From Gaiellales bacterium (GTDB taxonomy: Bacteria > Actinomycetota > Thermoleophilia > BMS3ABIN01), in assembly GCA_003599855.1 (NCBI GenBank), contig QZKG01000064.1, forward strand, positions 1 through 64,000: a stretch of 64,000 nt of DNA, read 5' to 3'. Under the pieces are notes generated by a model that had not been told where the DNA came from, ran no database searches, and saw only the letters and a program-made list of their open reading frames with translations. How positions within the stretch are numbered: position 1 is the stretch's first letter; every line of letters begins with the position of its first letter. Shown here piece by piece: positions 48,358 through 56,399 of the stretch. The position numbers were made by a program, and so were the translations under genes.

Positions 48358-49746
48358 CTACTGGAGTATCTTGCCCGGGTTGAGAATTCCCTCCGGGTCG
48401 AACACCTTCTTGATCGCGGCCATCATACCCAAAGAAACCGGGTCACGCATCATGCTCATATAAGCAGATTTGGTGATCCCTATCCCATGTTCGCCGGATA
48501 TCGTCCCGCCCAGCTCGACGGCCGCCCTGAATAACTCGCTTATTGCCTCTTCTGTGCGCATCATCGCTGTCGGATCGCGCCTATCGGTCAGGATGTTCGG
48601 GTGCAGGTTCCCGTCGCCAACGTGGCCGAAGACGGCAATCCTGAGGTCATACCTCTTGCTGATTGCAGTGATCATCTCGTGCATCAGACCGATATTCCCG
48701 ACCGGCACGCAGATGTCTTCACCTATCTTGCTCGCCGCCACCTGCCCCAAGGAAGGCGAAACCGCCCTCCTCCACTCCCAGAAATCCTCGCAAGATTCGT
48801 TTTGAGCTGTTTTCACGGTCTCACCGCCATTACTGGTTGCAGCAGCAACTGCCTGATCCAGCATGCCGGCAACGCAATCGTCACTGCTGCCGTGCAGTTC
48901 GACCAGCAGTACTGCAGCAGAGACCGGCAGACGGCCGGGCAAATACCGATCCAGGCATTCGAGAGTCGTACGGTCCATGATCTCGAGCGCGGCAGCCTCG
49001 AGGCCTTCAGCACCGATTGCGCGGACTGCAGCCAAAGCGTCGCTGAAGTCACTGAAGCTGAAAAAAGCAGCGGATCTCGCCCGGGGAGCCTGGATTAGTC
49101 GCAAAGTCGCCTCTGTTATCACTGCCAGCGTGCCCTCGGACCCTACAAGCAGTCTGGTCAGGTCATAACCGGCGACATCGCGGCGTGCGGTGCTGCCCGT
49201 CCGCAATACCTCCCCCGTGGCAAGAACGGCCTCGAGACCCAGCACATAGTCACCAGTGACCCCATACCTTGAACCGTAGGCACCGCCGGCGTTCTCTGCG
49301 ATGTTGCCGCCTAGAGTACACACCCGAGTCGAACCAGGATCGGGGGGGTAGAAAAGACCGTGATGAGCCACCGCATCCTTGAAATCACCGTTTATCACGC
49401 CCGGCTGGACAACTGCTTTCTGATTCTCGACATCAAGGCCCAGAATACTGTTCATCCGGTCGAAATGCAGGACTATCCCGCCACGGTTGGCCAGAGCGCC
49501 TCCAGAAAGCCCTGTGCCAGCGCCCCTGGGCACAAGCGGGATCTTGCCCGCAGCCGCCTCTTTCACAATAGACACAACTTCGTCTCGGGACCCCGGATGG
49601 ACCACCAGATCAGGAATACCGGTTTCTGAAGTCGCGTCGTATCCATAACAGATCATGTCTTCGGGCGAGTCCTGCACATGCTCGCCCCCGACTATCTTCC
49701 TGATTCTCCGCTCAAATCCCGGTCTCAAGGACATTTTCCCCGCCAT
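48358..49746 (-). CDS. FAD-linked oxidase, GlcD family
   Basis: The 462-residue protein is a vanillyl-alcohol-oxidase-type flavoprotein. The FAD-binding half has PRGAGTGLSGGA (about 73-84), PPDPGST and NAGGAYGSRYG. The C-terminal half has FGHVGDGNLHPN and GEHGIGITKSAYM. Relatives oxidise glycolate or D-lactate and pass electrons to partner Fe-S proteins. No glcE/glcF partner is adjacent, so the substrate is open. It converges on rel with a 19-base gap. Confidence 0.9.
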   Translation of the reverse strand: MAGKMSLRPGFERRIRKIVGGEHVQDSPEDMICYGYDATSETGIPDLVVHPGSRDEVVSIVKEAAAGKIPLVPRGAGTGLSGGALANRGGIVLHFDRMNSILGLDVENQKAVVQPGVINGDFKDAVAHHGLFYPPDPGSTRVCTLGGNIAENAGGAYGSRYGVTGDYVLGLEAVLATGEVLRTGSTARRDVAGYDLTRLLVGSEGTLAVITEATLRLIQAPRARSAAFFSFSDFSDALAAVRAIGAEGLEAAALEIMDRTTLECLDRYLPGRLPVSAAVLLVELHGSSDDCVAGMLDQAVAAATSNGGETVKTAQNESCEDFWEWRRAVSPSLGQVAASKIGEDICVPVGNIGLMHEMITAISKRYDLRIAVFGHVGDGNLHPNILTDRRDPTAMMRTEEAISELFRAAVELGGTISGEHGIGITKSAYMSMMRDPVSLGMMAAIKKVFDPEGILNPGKILQ

Positions 49747-49900
49747 CAGGCCAGGTTTACGTGAAAGCTGGCCGTTGGATAGTATCCATCTCCCCCTGCG
49801 GCCTCATCGCCGCCAGAATCTCAATAGTAATCTTCACACAGACGGAAATCCAACAGATGCACCCATAAAAAAGGCATCGAGTGTTCCGACAATAATAATA

Positions 49901-49917
49901 GAGATAGTAATTATCTC
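49901..49917. repeat. Palindrome upstream of the CAP protein gene
   Basis: GAGATA GTAAT TATCTC. It lies about 55 bases before the CAP protein gene and upstream of an AT-rich -10-like TGCAATAAT. It is probably an operator; GCTTTTT after it leaves a weak terminator possible. Confidence 0.4.
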
Positions 49918-49971
49918 GCTTTTTCCTGTGCAATAATCTAATAAGTCGTTATCGACGGGGGTAATGAAGAA

Positions 49972-51948
49972 ATGATCTGGGCAAGAGGGATGAGCAACAA
50001 ACCGGCACACTTTACTTTTCTCGGGCTGCTCCTGCTCGTGGCCTTTTCAATATTGTGTGTGTATCCGTCTTCAGCACAAGCTTATGACAATGAAGAACTG
50101 GAATTCCTGACCCTCATCAACAACTATCGCGCCCAGAACGGTCTGCCCGCGCTGACGCTATCCACGTCACTATCCAATGCAGCTGAAGGCCACAGCTACG
50201 ACATGGCGGTCAGAAACTACTTCTCCCACACCAGCCAGGATGGCCGCAGCCCATGGGACCGGATCCGTGCCGCTGGATACGGTTATAACACATGGCTAGG
50301 GGAGAACATCGCCGCAGGCTACAGTACAGCCGCCACAGCTTTCGAGGCATGGCGTAACTCTCCCGGGCACAACGCGAATATGTTGAGCGGCAATTTCCGG
50401 GCTATCGGAATCGGCAGATACTACCAAGCCGGGTCCACTTATGGTTGGTATTGGACCACCGATTTCGGCGGAGTCTCTGAAGACAGTACGCCTCCCACCA
50501 TCAGCGTCCCGCCGCCGACGGGGGGCTCCTACGTCAGCGGTACGGTCATCATTTGGGCGAATGCTTACGACAATGTCGGCATCAACAAAGTGGATTTTTA
50601 CATCGACAACATCCTTGTCGGGACTGATACGACCTACCCCTTCACCTACAACTGGAACACGACAGGCTACGGCGCCGGGGCCCACACACTCAAGGCCGTC
50701 GTTACTGACACAGCTGGGTTCACAGCGGAGAGCACTTGCGCCGTCACGGTGGACAACTTCACGCCCTCCATGCGTTATTTCTTCACATGGTACGACCAGT
50801 CGAGCAGCCAGTGGCGCGACTGGGTACTGATGGCAAATCCTGCGGGCGGCGCTGGTACGGCCAGGGCCGCGGTAATGGTCGACTCCACGACTTATGCAGA
50901 CCGAAACATCGACGTTGGCGCGCCCGCCGAGACACCAGCCTTCAACGGCGTTATAGGCGGTCCCGTCACGGTCGCGACCACGCAACCACTTATCACGAGC
51001 CAGCGGGTGCTGTATAAGAACTCCTTCAACGAGATACCGGCCATCTGGGAAAACCAGCTGGAAAGCACATACTATTTCACGTGGTATGACTCGAACGCAT
51101 CCCAGGGCTGGAAGGGCGACTGGATCCTGATAGGCAACCAGGGATCCCAGACAGCGAACGTGGAAGTCTATATCGGAGGATCTTTGAAAGGTACCTACTC
51201 TATCCCTGTCGGCGGACGAGTAACCCCCTCATACTCGAACACGACGGACGGACCCGTCAAGGTGGTCTGCACCAATAACCAGCCATTGATCGTGAGCCAA
51301 CGTGTGCTCTACAAGGACTCTTTCAATGAAGTGCTGGGAGTCCCCGAGTCCAAGCTGGGAACCGAGTATAATTTCACATGGTACGACAGCAGGCGTGAAA
51401 ACAACATGAAAGGCAACTGGATCCTGGTCGGAAACATGGATTCCGAGCCAGCTCTCGTGGATATATACATCGGTGCGAACCATATGGGCAGGTATGACGT
51501 GCCAGCGGGCGGTCGGATAACTCCCCAATACCCTGGAGTCATGGATGGTCCGGTTAAAGTCGTCTCGGTCAACGGACAAAGGATCATCGCCAGCCAGCGG
51601 ATCCTTTATCAGAGCAGCTTCGAGGAATTCCAGGGCCTGACAGCCGCTGATACCGGCACTGACCTCTGGTTCACCTGGTACGATTCCAAGAGGGCCAACA
51701 ACATGAACGGCAACTGGATCCTGATAGCCAATCCCAGCCAGACTGACGCCGTGGTCGATATTTACATCAATGGCGGCCTAATGCAGCGGGTAGACGTTGC
51801 AGCTGGCGGGAATGTACCGTTGTCCTACCCGAATACCATCGGCGGACCGGTGAGGATTGTATCAACGAACAACATACCGCTGTTCGTCACCCAGCGAGTC
51901 GTGTACCGTGACAGCTTCAATGAGATCGGCGGCATGAAACTGCAATAA
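49972..51948 (+). CDS. Secreted CAP-domain protein with Ig-like domain and four ~99-residue repeats
   Basis: The 658-residue protein has a signal peptide (about 7-37, ending AQA). A CAP/SCP domain (about 40-165) follows, with HSYDMAVRNYFSHTS, GENIAAGY and SPGHNANMLSGNF. An Ig-like domain (about 172-262) is next. The C-terminal repeats begin near 267, 366, 466 and 565. Each starts FTWYD, has a W-x-L-(I/M)-x-N strand and ends with SQRVLY-x-x-SF-x-E. The repeats are probably beta modules for surface or matrix attachment. A start seven codons later also keeps the signal peptide. Confidence 0.9.
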   Translation: MIWARGMSNKPAHFTFLGLLLLVAFSILCVYPSSAQAYDNEELEFLTLINNYRAQNGLPALTLSTSLSNAAEGHSYDMAVRNYFSHTSQDGRSPWDRIRAAGYGYNTWLGENIAAGYSTAATAFEAWRNSPGHNANMLSGNFRAIGIGRYYQAGSTYGWYWTTDFGGVSEDSTPPTISVPPPTGGSYVSGTVIIWANAYDNVGINKVDFYIDNILVGTDTTYPFTYNWNTTGYGAGAHTLKAVVTDTAGFTAESTCAVTVDNFTPSMRYFFTWYDQSSSQWRDWVLMANPAGGAGTARAAVMVDSTTYADRNIDVGAPAETPAFNGVIGGPVTVATTQPLITSQRVLYKNSFNEIPAIWENQLESTYYFTWYDSNASQGWKGDWILIGNQGSQTANVEVYIGGSLKGTYSIPVGGRVTPSYSNTTDGPVKVVCTNNQPLIVSQRVLYKDSFNEVLGVPESKLGTEYNFTWYDSRRENNMKGNWILVGNMDSEPALVDIYIGANHMGRYDVPAGGRITPQYPGVMDGPVKVVSVNGQRIIASQRILYQSSFEEFQGLTAADTGTDLWFTWYDSKRANNMNGNWILIANPSQTDAVVDIYINGGLMQRVDVAAGGNVPLSYPNTIGGPVRIVSTNNIPLFVTQRVVYRDSFNEIGGMKLQ

Positions 51949-52069
51949 TGTCAGGCTGGATGGAAGTGTCCGATTCACTTAATCTGCCTTAATTTGACTT
52001 CGGGCCGCACCATTGGCGAATATCTAGGTTGAGGGCAGGAGCGCGGGAGACACGGGGGCAGATTGGGTA

Positions 52070-52223
52070 GAAGACCTGGTAGACCACCTGCTACGTTATT
52101 CAAACACTCTCAAAGACGACATTTTCCTTTTAAATAGCCTTAAACGGCACATGAAGAAGATCTCCGCTTAGTCTCTGAAACACTTCTTTCCCGCCTCAGT
52201 TAGTCCTCATTGATTTTCTCACA
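52070..52223 (+). repeat. Repeat unit 1
   Basis: Shares GACxTGGTAGACC through the 31-codon frame with units 2 and 3. Further on, TTAGTCCTCATTGATTTTCTCACA (52200-52223) matches unit 3 with one change. The 5' hairpin part seen in units 2 and 3 is missing. Confidence 0.85.
52076..52171 (+). pseudogene. 31-codon frame, copy without ATG
   Basis: Same reading frame as the copies at 53428 and 55122, ending in TAG, but the start codon is CTG (GACCTGGTAGAC instead of GACATGGTAGAC). The encoded residues are otherwise identical to unit 2, and differences from it are synonymous (GAC/GAT, GCT/GCC). It is either inactivated or translated from a weak CTG. Confidence 0.45.
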
Positions 52224-52258
52224 CCCTTCTGGATTGTCAATCCGTTTCACTTCCATTG

Positions 52259-52287
52259 TTGACATTTCGTACTACTTGTGTTATTAT
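52259..52287 (+). promoter_or_regulatory. Consensus promoter of the unknown gene pair
   Basis: TTGACA, 17 bases, TATTAT. It gives a leader of about 100 bases before the 52395 gene. Confidence 0.75.
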
Positions 52288-52394
52288 GAGTAATCCTCGC
52301 ACCTTCACATTCTCTAGGACCGTAATCTCTCCGTAGATATTGTGTGGATAGTTTCCGGTCTTAGAAAATCAATTGAATAAAGGAGTGATTAGCA

Positions 52395-52886
52395 ATGTCA
52401 TCAACCCTCGCAGCAAAAATGAGCCTCGATTGGCTTAATAATGAAGCAAGATGGAAAGTTGATGAAGCAATTACCACCCCCTGGAAGCTGCTTTTCGTTG
52501 TAAAGCAGTGCATGGATATCTGTGATGAGATCGGCGAATCCTATCGCGCTCGCTCTGTGATAGACCGCGGTCTCCACAGAGCACTGATATTGGTCAAATC
52601 ATTTGAAGATGCCTACAAAATTGCTGAACTCGGCAAGAGGTATCATGAGAATGACGAAGTTGGGGCCTTCAACCATGACGCCCGTTTTATGAATGTGGCA
52701 CTGAAAAAGGCCATCCAGCTGGCAACCTCGCACCAGGAAGCTGTCAAAGTGCACTCCTTCGCCGAGCCTATTCATTTCTCCGGAAATGGTGAAGTTTGTC
52801 GCTATGCGCTTTCGAAAGCCGCCTATCTTCGCAATGAAGAAGCAGTGCTAAATAGTCCTGCCTTCAAGAACTTCCTGAAGCAATAA
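52395..52886 (+). CDS. Unknown helical protein
   Basis: This 163-residue protein starts with a good ribosome site (AAAGGAGTGATTAGCA before the ATG). It is not recognised. It is predicted helical and seems to hold two related segments, RALILVKSFEDAYKIAELGK (about 68-87) and KKAIQLATSHQEAVKVHSFA (about 109-128), so a TPR-like helical repeat is possible. There is no signal peptide or membrane segment. It forms a two-gene unit with the next gene, with a promoter before and a terminator after. Confidence 0.75.
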   Translation: MSSTLAAKMSLDWLNNEARWKVDEAITTPWKLLFVVKQCMDICDEIGESYRARSVIDRGLHRALILVKSFEDAYKIAELGKRYHENDEVGAFNHDARFMNVALKKAIQLATSHQEAVKVHSFAEPIHFSGNGEVCRYALSKAAYLRNEEAVLNSPAFKNFLKQ

Positions 52887-52915
52887 CCCTCAATCCATTC
52901 AAGGAGGTGTAAGTA

Positions 52916-53284
52916 ATGTTACGATTCTTCATCACAAACATGGATGAAGCCCTAAAGGGAATCAAAAAACCCGAGGGCCAAAAGGCTGGGCTCAGAAGGG
53001 GCATAAAGGAAATAACCAGTGATTTACTCGGCGTGTTTATGGATCAGCAAGAGGTAATTTTCAGAGCAGAATCCGATCCGGAATACACCATGATCAATGT
53101 GGAAATTCACGTCATTCCGGAAAACTATAACGAGGTGGATCTCATACAGTTGCCCGGTCTGATCCAGCGAGCCATCTACCAAACATTCCGCGTCAGGGGT
53201 ATATCACAAGTCCCTGTCAAGGTTTACATTGTGAAGATGGTCTGCCACACAGATAGCAAAGCAAAACAGCCCTGCCCCGCCTAG
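52916..53284 (+). CDS. Unknown protein, partner of the preceding gene
   Basis: This 122-residue protein has AAGGAGGTGTAAGTA before the ATG, a very strong ribosome site. It is not recognised. The N-terminus is basic and helical (DEALKGIKKPEGQKAGLRRG). The second half alternates hydrophobic strands (INVEIHVIPENY, VPVKVYIVKMV), suggesting an alpha/beta fold. It ends with DSKAKQPCPA. It is 29 bases after the 163-residue gene, so they are likely translated together and could form a complex. Confidence 0.75.
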   Translation: MLRFFITNMDEALKGIKKPEGQKAGLRRGIKEITSDLLGVFMDQQEVIFRAESDPEYTMINVEIHVIPENYNEVDLIQLPGLIQRAIYQTFRVRGISQVPVKVYIVKMVCHTDSKAKQPCPA

Positions 53285-53307
53285 GGGGAAAAATCAGAAC
53301 TTTATAA

Positions 53308-53342
53308 AGAGCCGACGTTCGAATCGTCGGCTTTAACTTTTG
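53308..53342 (+). terminator. Terminator of the unknown gene pair
   Basis: AGCCGACG / CGTCGGCT with a seven-base loop, followed by TTAACTTTT. It sits 25 bases after the stop. Confidence 0.8.
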
Positions 53343-53523
53343 TGCTTAATGTTTAGCGTCCTGTCCGGGGTGTACGATATTAAAATAAAATTATGCCTAC
53401 ATATAGGCATAATATCAAGTGGTTGACATGGTAGACCACCTGCTACGTTATTCAAACACTCTCAAAGACGATATTTTCCTTTTAAATAGCCTTAAACGGC
53501 ACATGAAGAAGATCTCCGCCTAG
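53337..53523 (+). repeat. Repeat unit 2 with hairpin
   Basis: A 187-base unit about 90 percent identical to unit 3. From 5' to 3': TTTTGTGCTTAATGTT, GTCCTGTCCGGGGTGTACGA, a perfect 10-base inverted repeat ATTATGCCTA CATA TAGGCATAAT (53390-53413), ATATCAAGTGGTTGAC, then the 31-codon frame. Similarity stops at the frame's stop codon, where the beta-lactamase-fold cargo begins. Confidence 0.9.
53428..53523 (+). CDS. 31-residue repeated peptide, copy 2
   Basis: ATG to TAG, 31 codons. It is positively charged at the C-terminus (KRHMKK) with an amphipathic-looking middle (LKDDIFLLNSL). Against the other two copies nearly all differences are at third positions or conservative, which argues for selection on the peptide. 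No ribosome site of the AGGAG type precedes the ATG. Function unknown. Confidence 0.5.
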   Translation: MVDHLLRYSNTLKDDIFLLNSLKRHMKKISA

Positions 53524-53553
53524 CCCTCAAAAGGGCAGTAAACAAACTCACTC

Positions 53554-54948
53554 TTAATTATCCCGTAATTTCTCCATAACCGAGTCAAAAGGGTCATAAG
53601 GCATCGCGCCAATGTGGATTCTCTTAATTTTACCCTTCTGATCAAACTGGTAGCTGATCTTTTCACCGATATAACCGTATTCGCTGCCTGATAATATTTC
53701 AAATTCATTTTCACTAATCTGTTTCAGTCTATAAGGCTTTGTTAGTGGTCTATTCCCTTCAAGATAGAAAGCAACTAACTCTTGATTTATCTTCCTAATA
53801 TCTACCTCTACTGCATGCATGGTAAATCTGCCCGTGTATTTATTGATATTTGACACCTTGTTTTCTTGATAATCATCATATTTTTCTACGATATGATTTA
53901 GGAAGTGAAACATTGTATCGGCGAGTTCTGCGGCCATTCCGTCCCACGAGTTCGTCAGTACAATCACCCCAAGCTGATTTTTATTTTCCCATGAGATTTG
54001 TGTAATAAAACCAGGGAAGCCTCCACTGTGACCTATGACTTTAGCGTCATCAACCTTCCAAATGCCACAACCAAGACCTCGTTTTATTTCATCGTCGTCA
54101 GTGATCCATTGGACACGTTGCATTTCTTTTTTACTTTCTCGATCTATCAACTTGTCGTTATCAAGAAACTGTGCGGCGATATATTTACATAAGTCTTCAG
54201 TATTTGAGTAAAAGCCTGTCGCGGGACTCATTGCATGGGTTTTTACATGGGGATATTCTTCTCTTTGTTTTCCTGGAATGTATCTACCGTGTCCGGTTGC
54301 CATTCTTGAGGCATTGCTTCTATCGTAATCCGGACCTGTATTTTTCAGGCCAAGTGGCTTAATGATATTTACCTCAACATATTCTTTATAAGTAATACCC
54401 GTTACTTTCTCTATCAACTGCCCGAGGACACTTGGTCCAAAATTGGAATATTTAAATTTCTCATTATTCGGATAAGGGTTTTTAGTATCGTGAATCTGTT
54501 CAATCAGCTGATCCTTATTTAGAAAATCTTCTTCTAGTATCCAAAAACCATTTTTTATTCCATCACGGCGCATTCCTGATGTGTGTGTAAGTAGTTGCCT
54601 GACTGTAATTCTTTCAATGCTCTTGTCGTTCTTTGAAACAAGCCATTCCAAATAATCTGAAGCTCTATCGTCTAATCTAAGCTTGCCCTTCTCAACCAAT
54701 TGTAGAATAGATATTGCTGTGAATGTCTTGGAGATTGAAGCGATGCGAAATGCTTCATCTTTGTTGAGTTGTTTCCCAGTACTCAAATTCGAAAAGCCAT
54801 AGGCCTTATTGAAGACGATTTCGTCCTTATGTACTACGGCGGCTGCGATACCTGGCACTGTTCCCATTATCTTTGTATATTCGAGCCAGCTATCAATGAT
54901 CGCTATTGCATCTTGAATTCTTGGCTTAAGATCAATTGTTTTAGACAT
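53554..54948 (-). CDS. Serine beta-lactamase-fold hydrolase (class C / esterase-like)
   Basis: The 464-residue protein has the family triad SISK (Ser-x-x-Lys, about 75-78, in RIASISKTF), YSN (FKYSNFG) and the HSGG motif in place of KTG. A C-terminal lipocalin-like extension (about 370-464) is present. No signal peptide is seen, so it would act in the cytoplasm as an esterase or peptidase; resistance to antibiotics should not be assumed. It sits as cargo between repeat units 2 and 3. Confidence 0.85.
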   Translation of the reverse strand: MSKTIDLKPRIQDAIAIIDSWLEYTKIMGTVPGIAAAVVHKDEIVFNKAYGFSNLSTGKQLNKDEAFRIASISKTFTAISILQLVEKGKLRLDDRASDYLEWLVSKNDKSIERITVRQLLTHTSGMRRDGIKNGFWILEEDFLNKDQLIEQIHDTKNPYPNNEKFKYSNFGPSVLGQLIEKVTGITYKEYVEVNIIKPLGLKNTGPDYDRSNASRMATGHGRYIPGKQREEYPHVKTHAMSPATGFYSNTEDLCKYIAAQFLDNDKLIDRESKKEMQRVQWITDDDEIKRGLGCGIWKVDDAKVIGHSGGFPGFITQISWENKNQLGVIVLTNSWDGMAAELADTMFHFLNHIVEKYDDYQENKVSNINKYTGRFTMHAVEVDIRKINQELVAFYLEGNRPLTKPYRLKQISENEFEILSGSEYGYIGEKISYQFDQKGKIKRIHIGAMPYDPFDSVMEKLRDN

Positions 54949-54954
54949 ACAAAC

Positions 54955-54982
54955 AATTTAACACGAATATGCCATTAGTCAA
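54955..54982 (-). promoter_or_regulatory. Promoter of the beta-lactamase-fold gene, probably leaderless
   Basis: On the minus strand TTGACT, 16 bases, TAAATT. Only six bases separate the -10 from the ATG at 54948, so the RNA should begin at the start codon. No ribosome site is present. Confidence 0.55.
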
Positions 54983-54996
54983 TTACTATTGGAAAT

Positions 54997-55019
54997 AAAA
55001 AATGCCCTGAGGGGCAATT
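54997..55019. terminator. Small terminator hairpin before unit 3
   Basis: TGCCC / GGGCA around a short loop with six T on the minus strand. It would stop minus-strand RNA coming from the DUF5677-like gene before the beta-lactamase-fold promoter. Confidence 0.55.
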
Positions 55020-55031
55020 TTAGAAAACATA

Positions 55032-55267
55032 TTTTGTGCTTAATGTTCAATGTCCTGTCCGGGGTGTACGATATTAAAACAAAATTATGCCTATAATAAG
55101 GCATAATATCAAGTGGTTGACATGGTAGACCACCTGCTACGCTATTCAAACACTCTCAAAGACGATATTTTCCTTTTAAATAGCCTTAAACGACACATGA
55201 AGAAGCTCTCCGCGTAGCTTCCCAATCTCCCTTTCCACCAACATTAGTCCTCATTCATTTTCTCACA
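55032..55267 (+). repeat. Repeat unit 3 with hairpin
   Basis: Same order as unit 2: TTTTGTGCTTAATGTT, GTCCTGTCCGGGGTGTACGA, an inverted repeat ATTATGCCT / AGGCATAAT (55084-55107), ATATCAAGTGGTTGAC and the 31-codon frame. The loop differs (ATAATA), while the stem is kept. The 3' extension to 55267 matches unit 1. Confidence 0.9.
55122..55217 (+). CDS. 31-residue repeated peptide, copy 3
   Basis: ATG to TAG, 31 codons. It differs from copy 2 by three synonymous changes (CGT/CGC, CGG/CGA, GCC/GCG) and one Ile-to-Leu change. It has the same upstream hairpin and the same lack of a ribosome site. Function unknown. Confidence 0.5.
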   Translation: MVDHLLRYSNTLKDDIFLLNSLKRHMKKLSA

Positions 55268-55346
55268 GCCAGCATTACAGTCAAGATATTTCTTTCTTTT
55301 GTTTTTTATGAAGTGCCCTTTATTGGTATCTACCAGGTAATTTAAT

Positions 55347-56219
55347 TTAACCCTTGTCGCCGTATTCGATTTGATTGAAGCGCGAGGCTGCCTTATTAAG
55401 TTCTTCATTCAGCCAGCGGTACCTCTCGTCAATATGGGTGATATAAGCCGTTTCCTCTTGACAGGCTTTGAGCAAGTAAAGAAGTCGAATTTTTGCGAAC
55501 ACACATACATCGGAAACGATTCTTGCCGAGTGCCCGAGTTTAACAGCCATCTGCCTTTCGGCGTCTCTGGTACATCGCTCCCAAACCATTCCAACACCAT
55601 CACCGTCTTTATGAATTAAGTGACTACTCGACCCATATCCATAGGCAGCCGAATGGATAAACAACTTAAGGTCGTCACGGCCACTCATGAATAGTTCCTT
55701 TATGATTCCCGAGAATGACCACTTCTGTTCGAGAATAGATCGCTGTTTTCGACTGAAATCTTGCTTCATATCAGCTTTCTCATCTTCTGTAAGAACTAGG
55801 TCGCGCAAGGACTTCCATTCCAAACTTTTCGGTTCTGGAACTTCCGCAAGAAATCGCTCCACCCTGTCACTCGTTTTCATTGAAGAAAAACCAGGCAGGG
55901 TCTCCCAATATTCAGCTACTTTCTGCCTTAGCTCATGCGGTTCTCCTTGCATCATGTAAACATACTTGAGCGTTCCCTCCATTACAGAGCGGTTTAGGAG
56001 ATCTGCATCCCACTCCTTGCCTTCTCCAATAAGTAGCAAAACGCTCTCGCTCGTAAATTGGCAATCAACGAATAACTGCGCATTTACGAACCTGACATAC
56101 GGATCCAGGCCCTTATAGTCACTATCAATGAATGGTCTTGCATGATCAAAACAGTCCCCAACCAGGTGACTTGCTGCGCTAGACCATGTCGAGCAGAGTT
56201 TTAATATTTCGCTGGTCAT
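55347..56219 (-). CDS. DUF5677-like helical protein
   Basis: The 290-residue protein is all helical by appearance. It has SESVLLLIGEGKEWDADLLNRSVMEG (about 57-82) and a C-terminal HSAAYGYGSSSHLIHKDGDG, which resemble DUF5677 proteins often found near defence genes. There is no membrane segment. It is cargo after repeat unit 3 and lies in the same direction as the restriction-modification operon, but a strong terminator separates them. The family assignment is from memory of the pattern and is moderate. Confidence 0.65.
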   Translation of the reverse strand: MTSEILKLCSTWSSAASHLVGDCFDHARPFIDSDYKGLDPYVRFVNAQLFVDCQFTSESVLLLIGEGKEWDADLLNRSVMEGTLKYVYMMQGEPHELRQKVAEYWETLPGFSSMKTSDRVERFLAEVPEPKSLEWKSLRDLVLTEDEKADMKQDFSRKQRSILEQKWSFSGIIKELFMSGRDDLKLFIHSAAYGYGSSSHLIHKDGDGVGMVWERCTRDAERQMAVKLGHSARIVSDVCVFAKIRLLYLLKACQEETAYITHIDERYRWLNEELNKAASRFNQIEYGDKG

Positions 56220-56347
56220 AAAATACCTAACGTTGTTGCAGATTGTAAAATACTACTTTTCTCTGGAAAAAATACAACCAAAGGATGATTAAAACAGCCT
56301 TTTGTTTTGATAGTTTCTGAGAACCCCATTGTCACTGGTTCCTATGC

Positions 56348-56376
56348 AAAAAAGACCGCCCTAGGCGGTCTTTTTT
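56348..56376. terminator. Bidirectional terminator of the restriction-modification operon
   Basis: AAAAAAGACCGCC CTA GGCGGTCTTTTTT, a perfect 13-base stem with T-runs on both strands, 24 bases after the ATPase stop. Confidence 0.92.
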
Positions 56377-56399
56377 CATGGCTACCTACCGTACTTTCT

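Larger units (their letters stand above)
51949..52394. other. Non-coding left border of the island
   Basis: A 446-base gap with no normal gene. It contains the first (start-less) copy of the 31-codon repeat and a consensus promoter for the next gene pair. The base composition changes within it. Confidence 0.5.

Noticed and set aside
53554-54948. Antibiotic-resistance beta-lactamase
   Set aside because: It lacks a signal peptide and the KTG motif and has an esterase/peptidase-like C-terminal extension; only the fold can be stated.
52070-55267. Integron attC sites explaining the repeats
   Set aside because: The GTTRRRY / RYYYAAC ends are not found, and the repeats have a conserved reading frame, which attC sites do not.
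52070-55267. CRISPR array
   Set aside because: Only three units, over 150 bases long and more than one kilobase apart.
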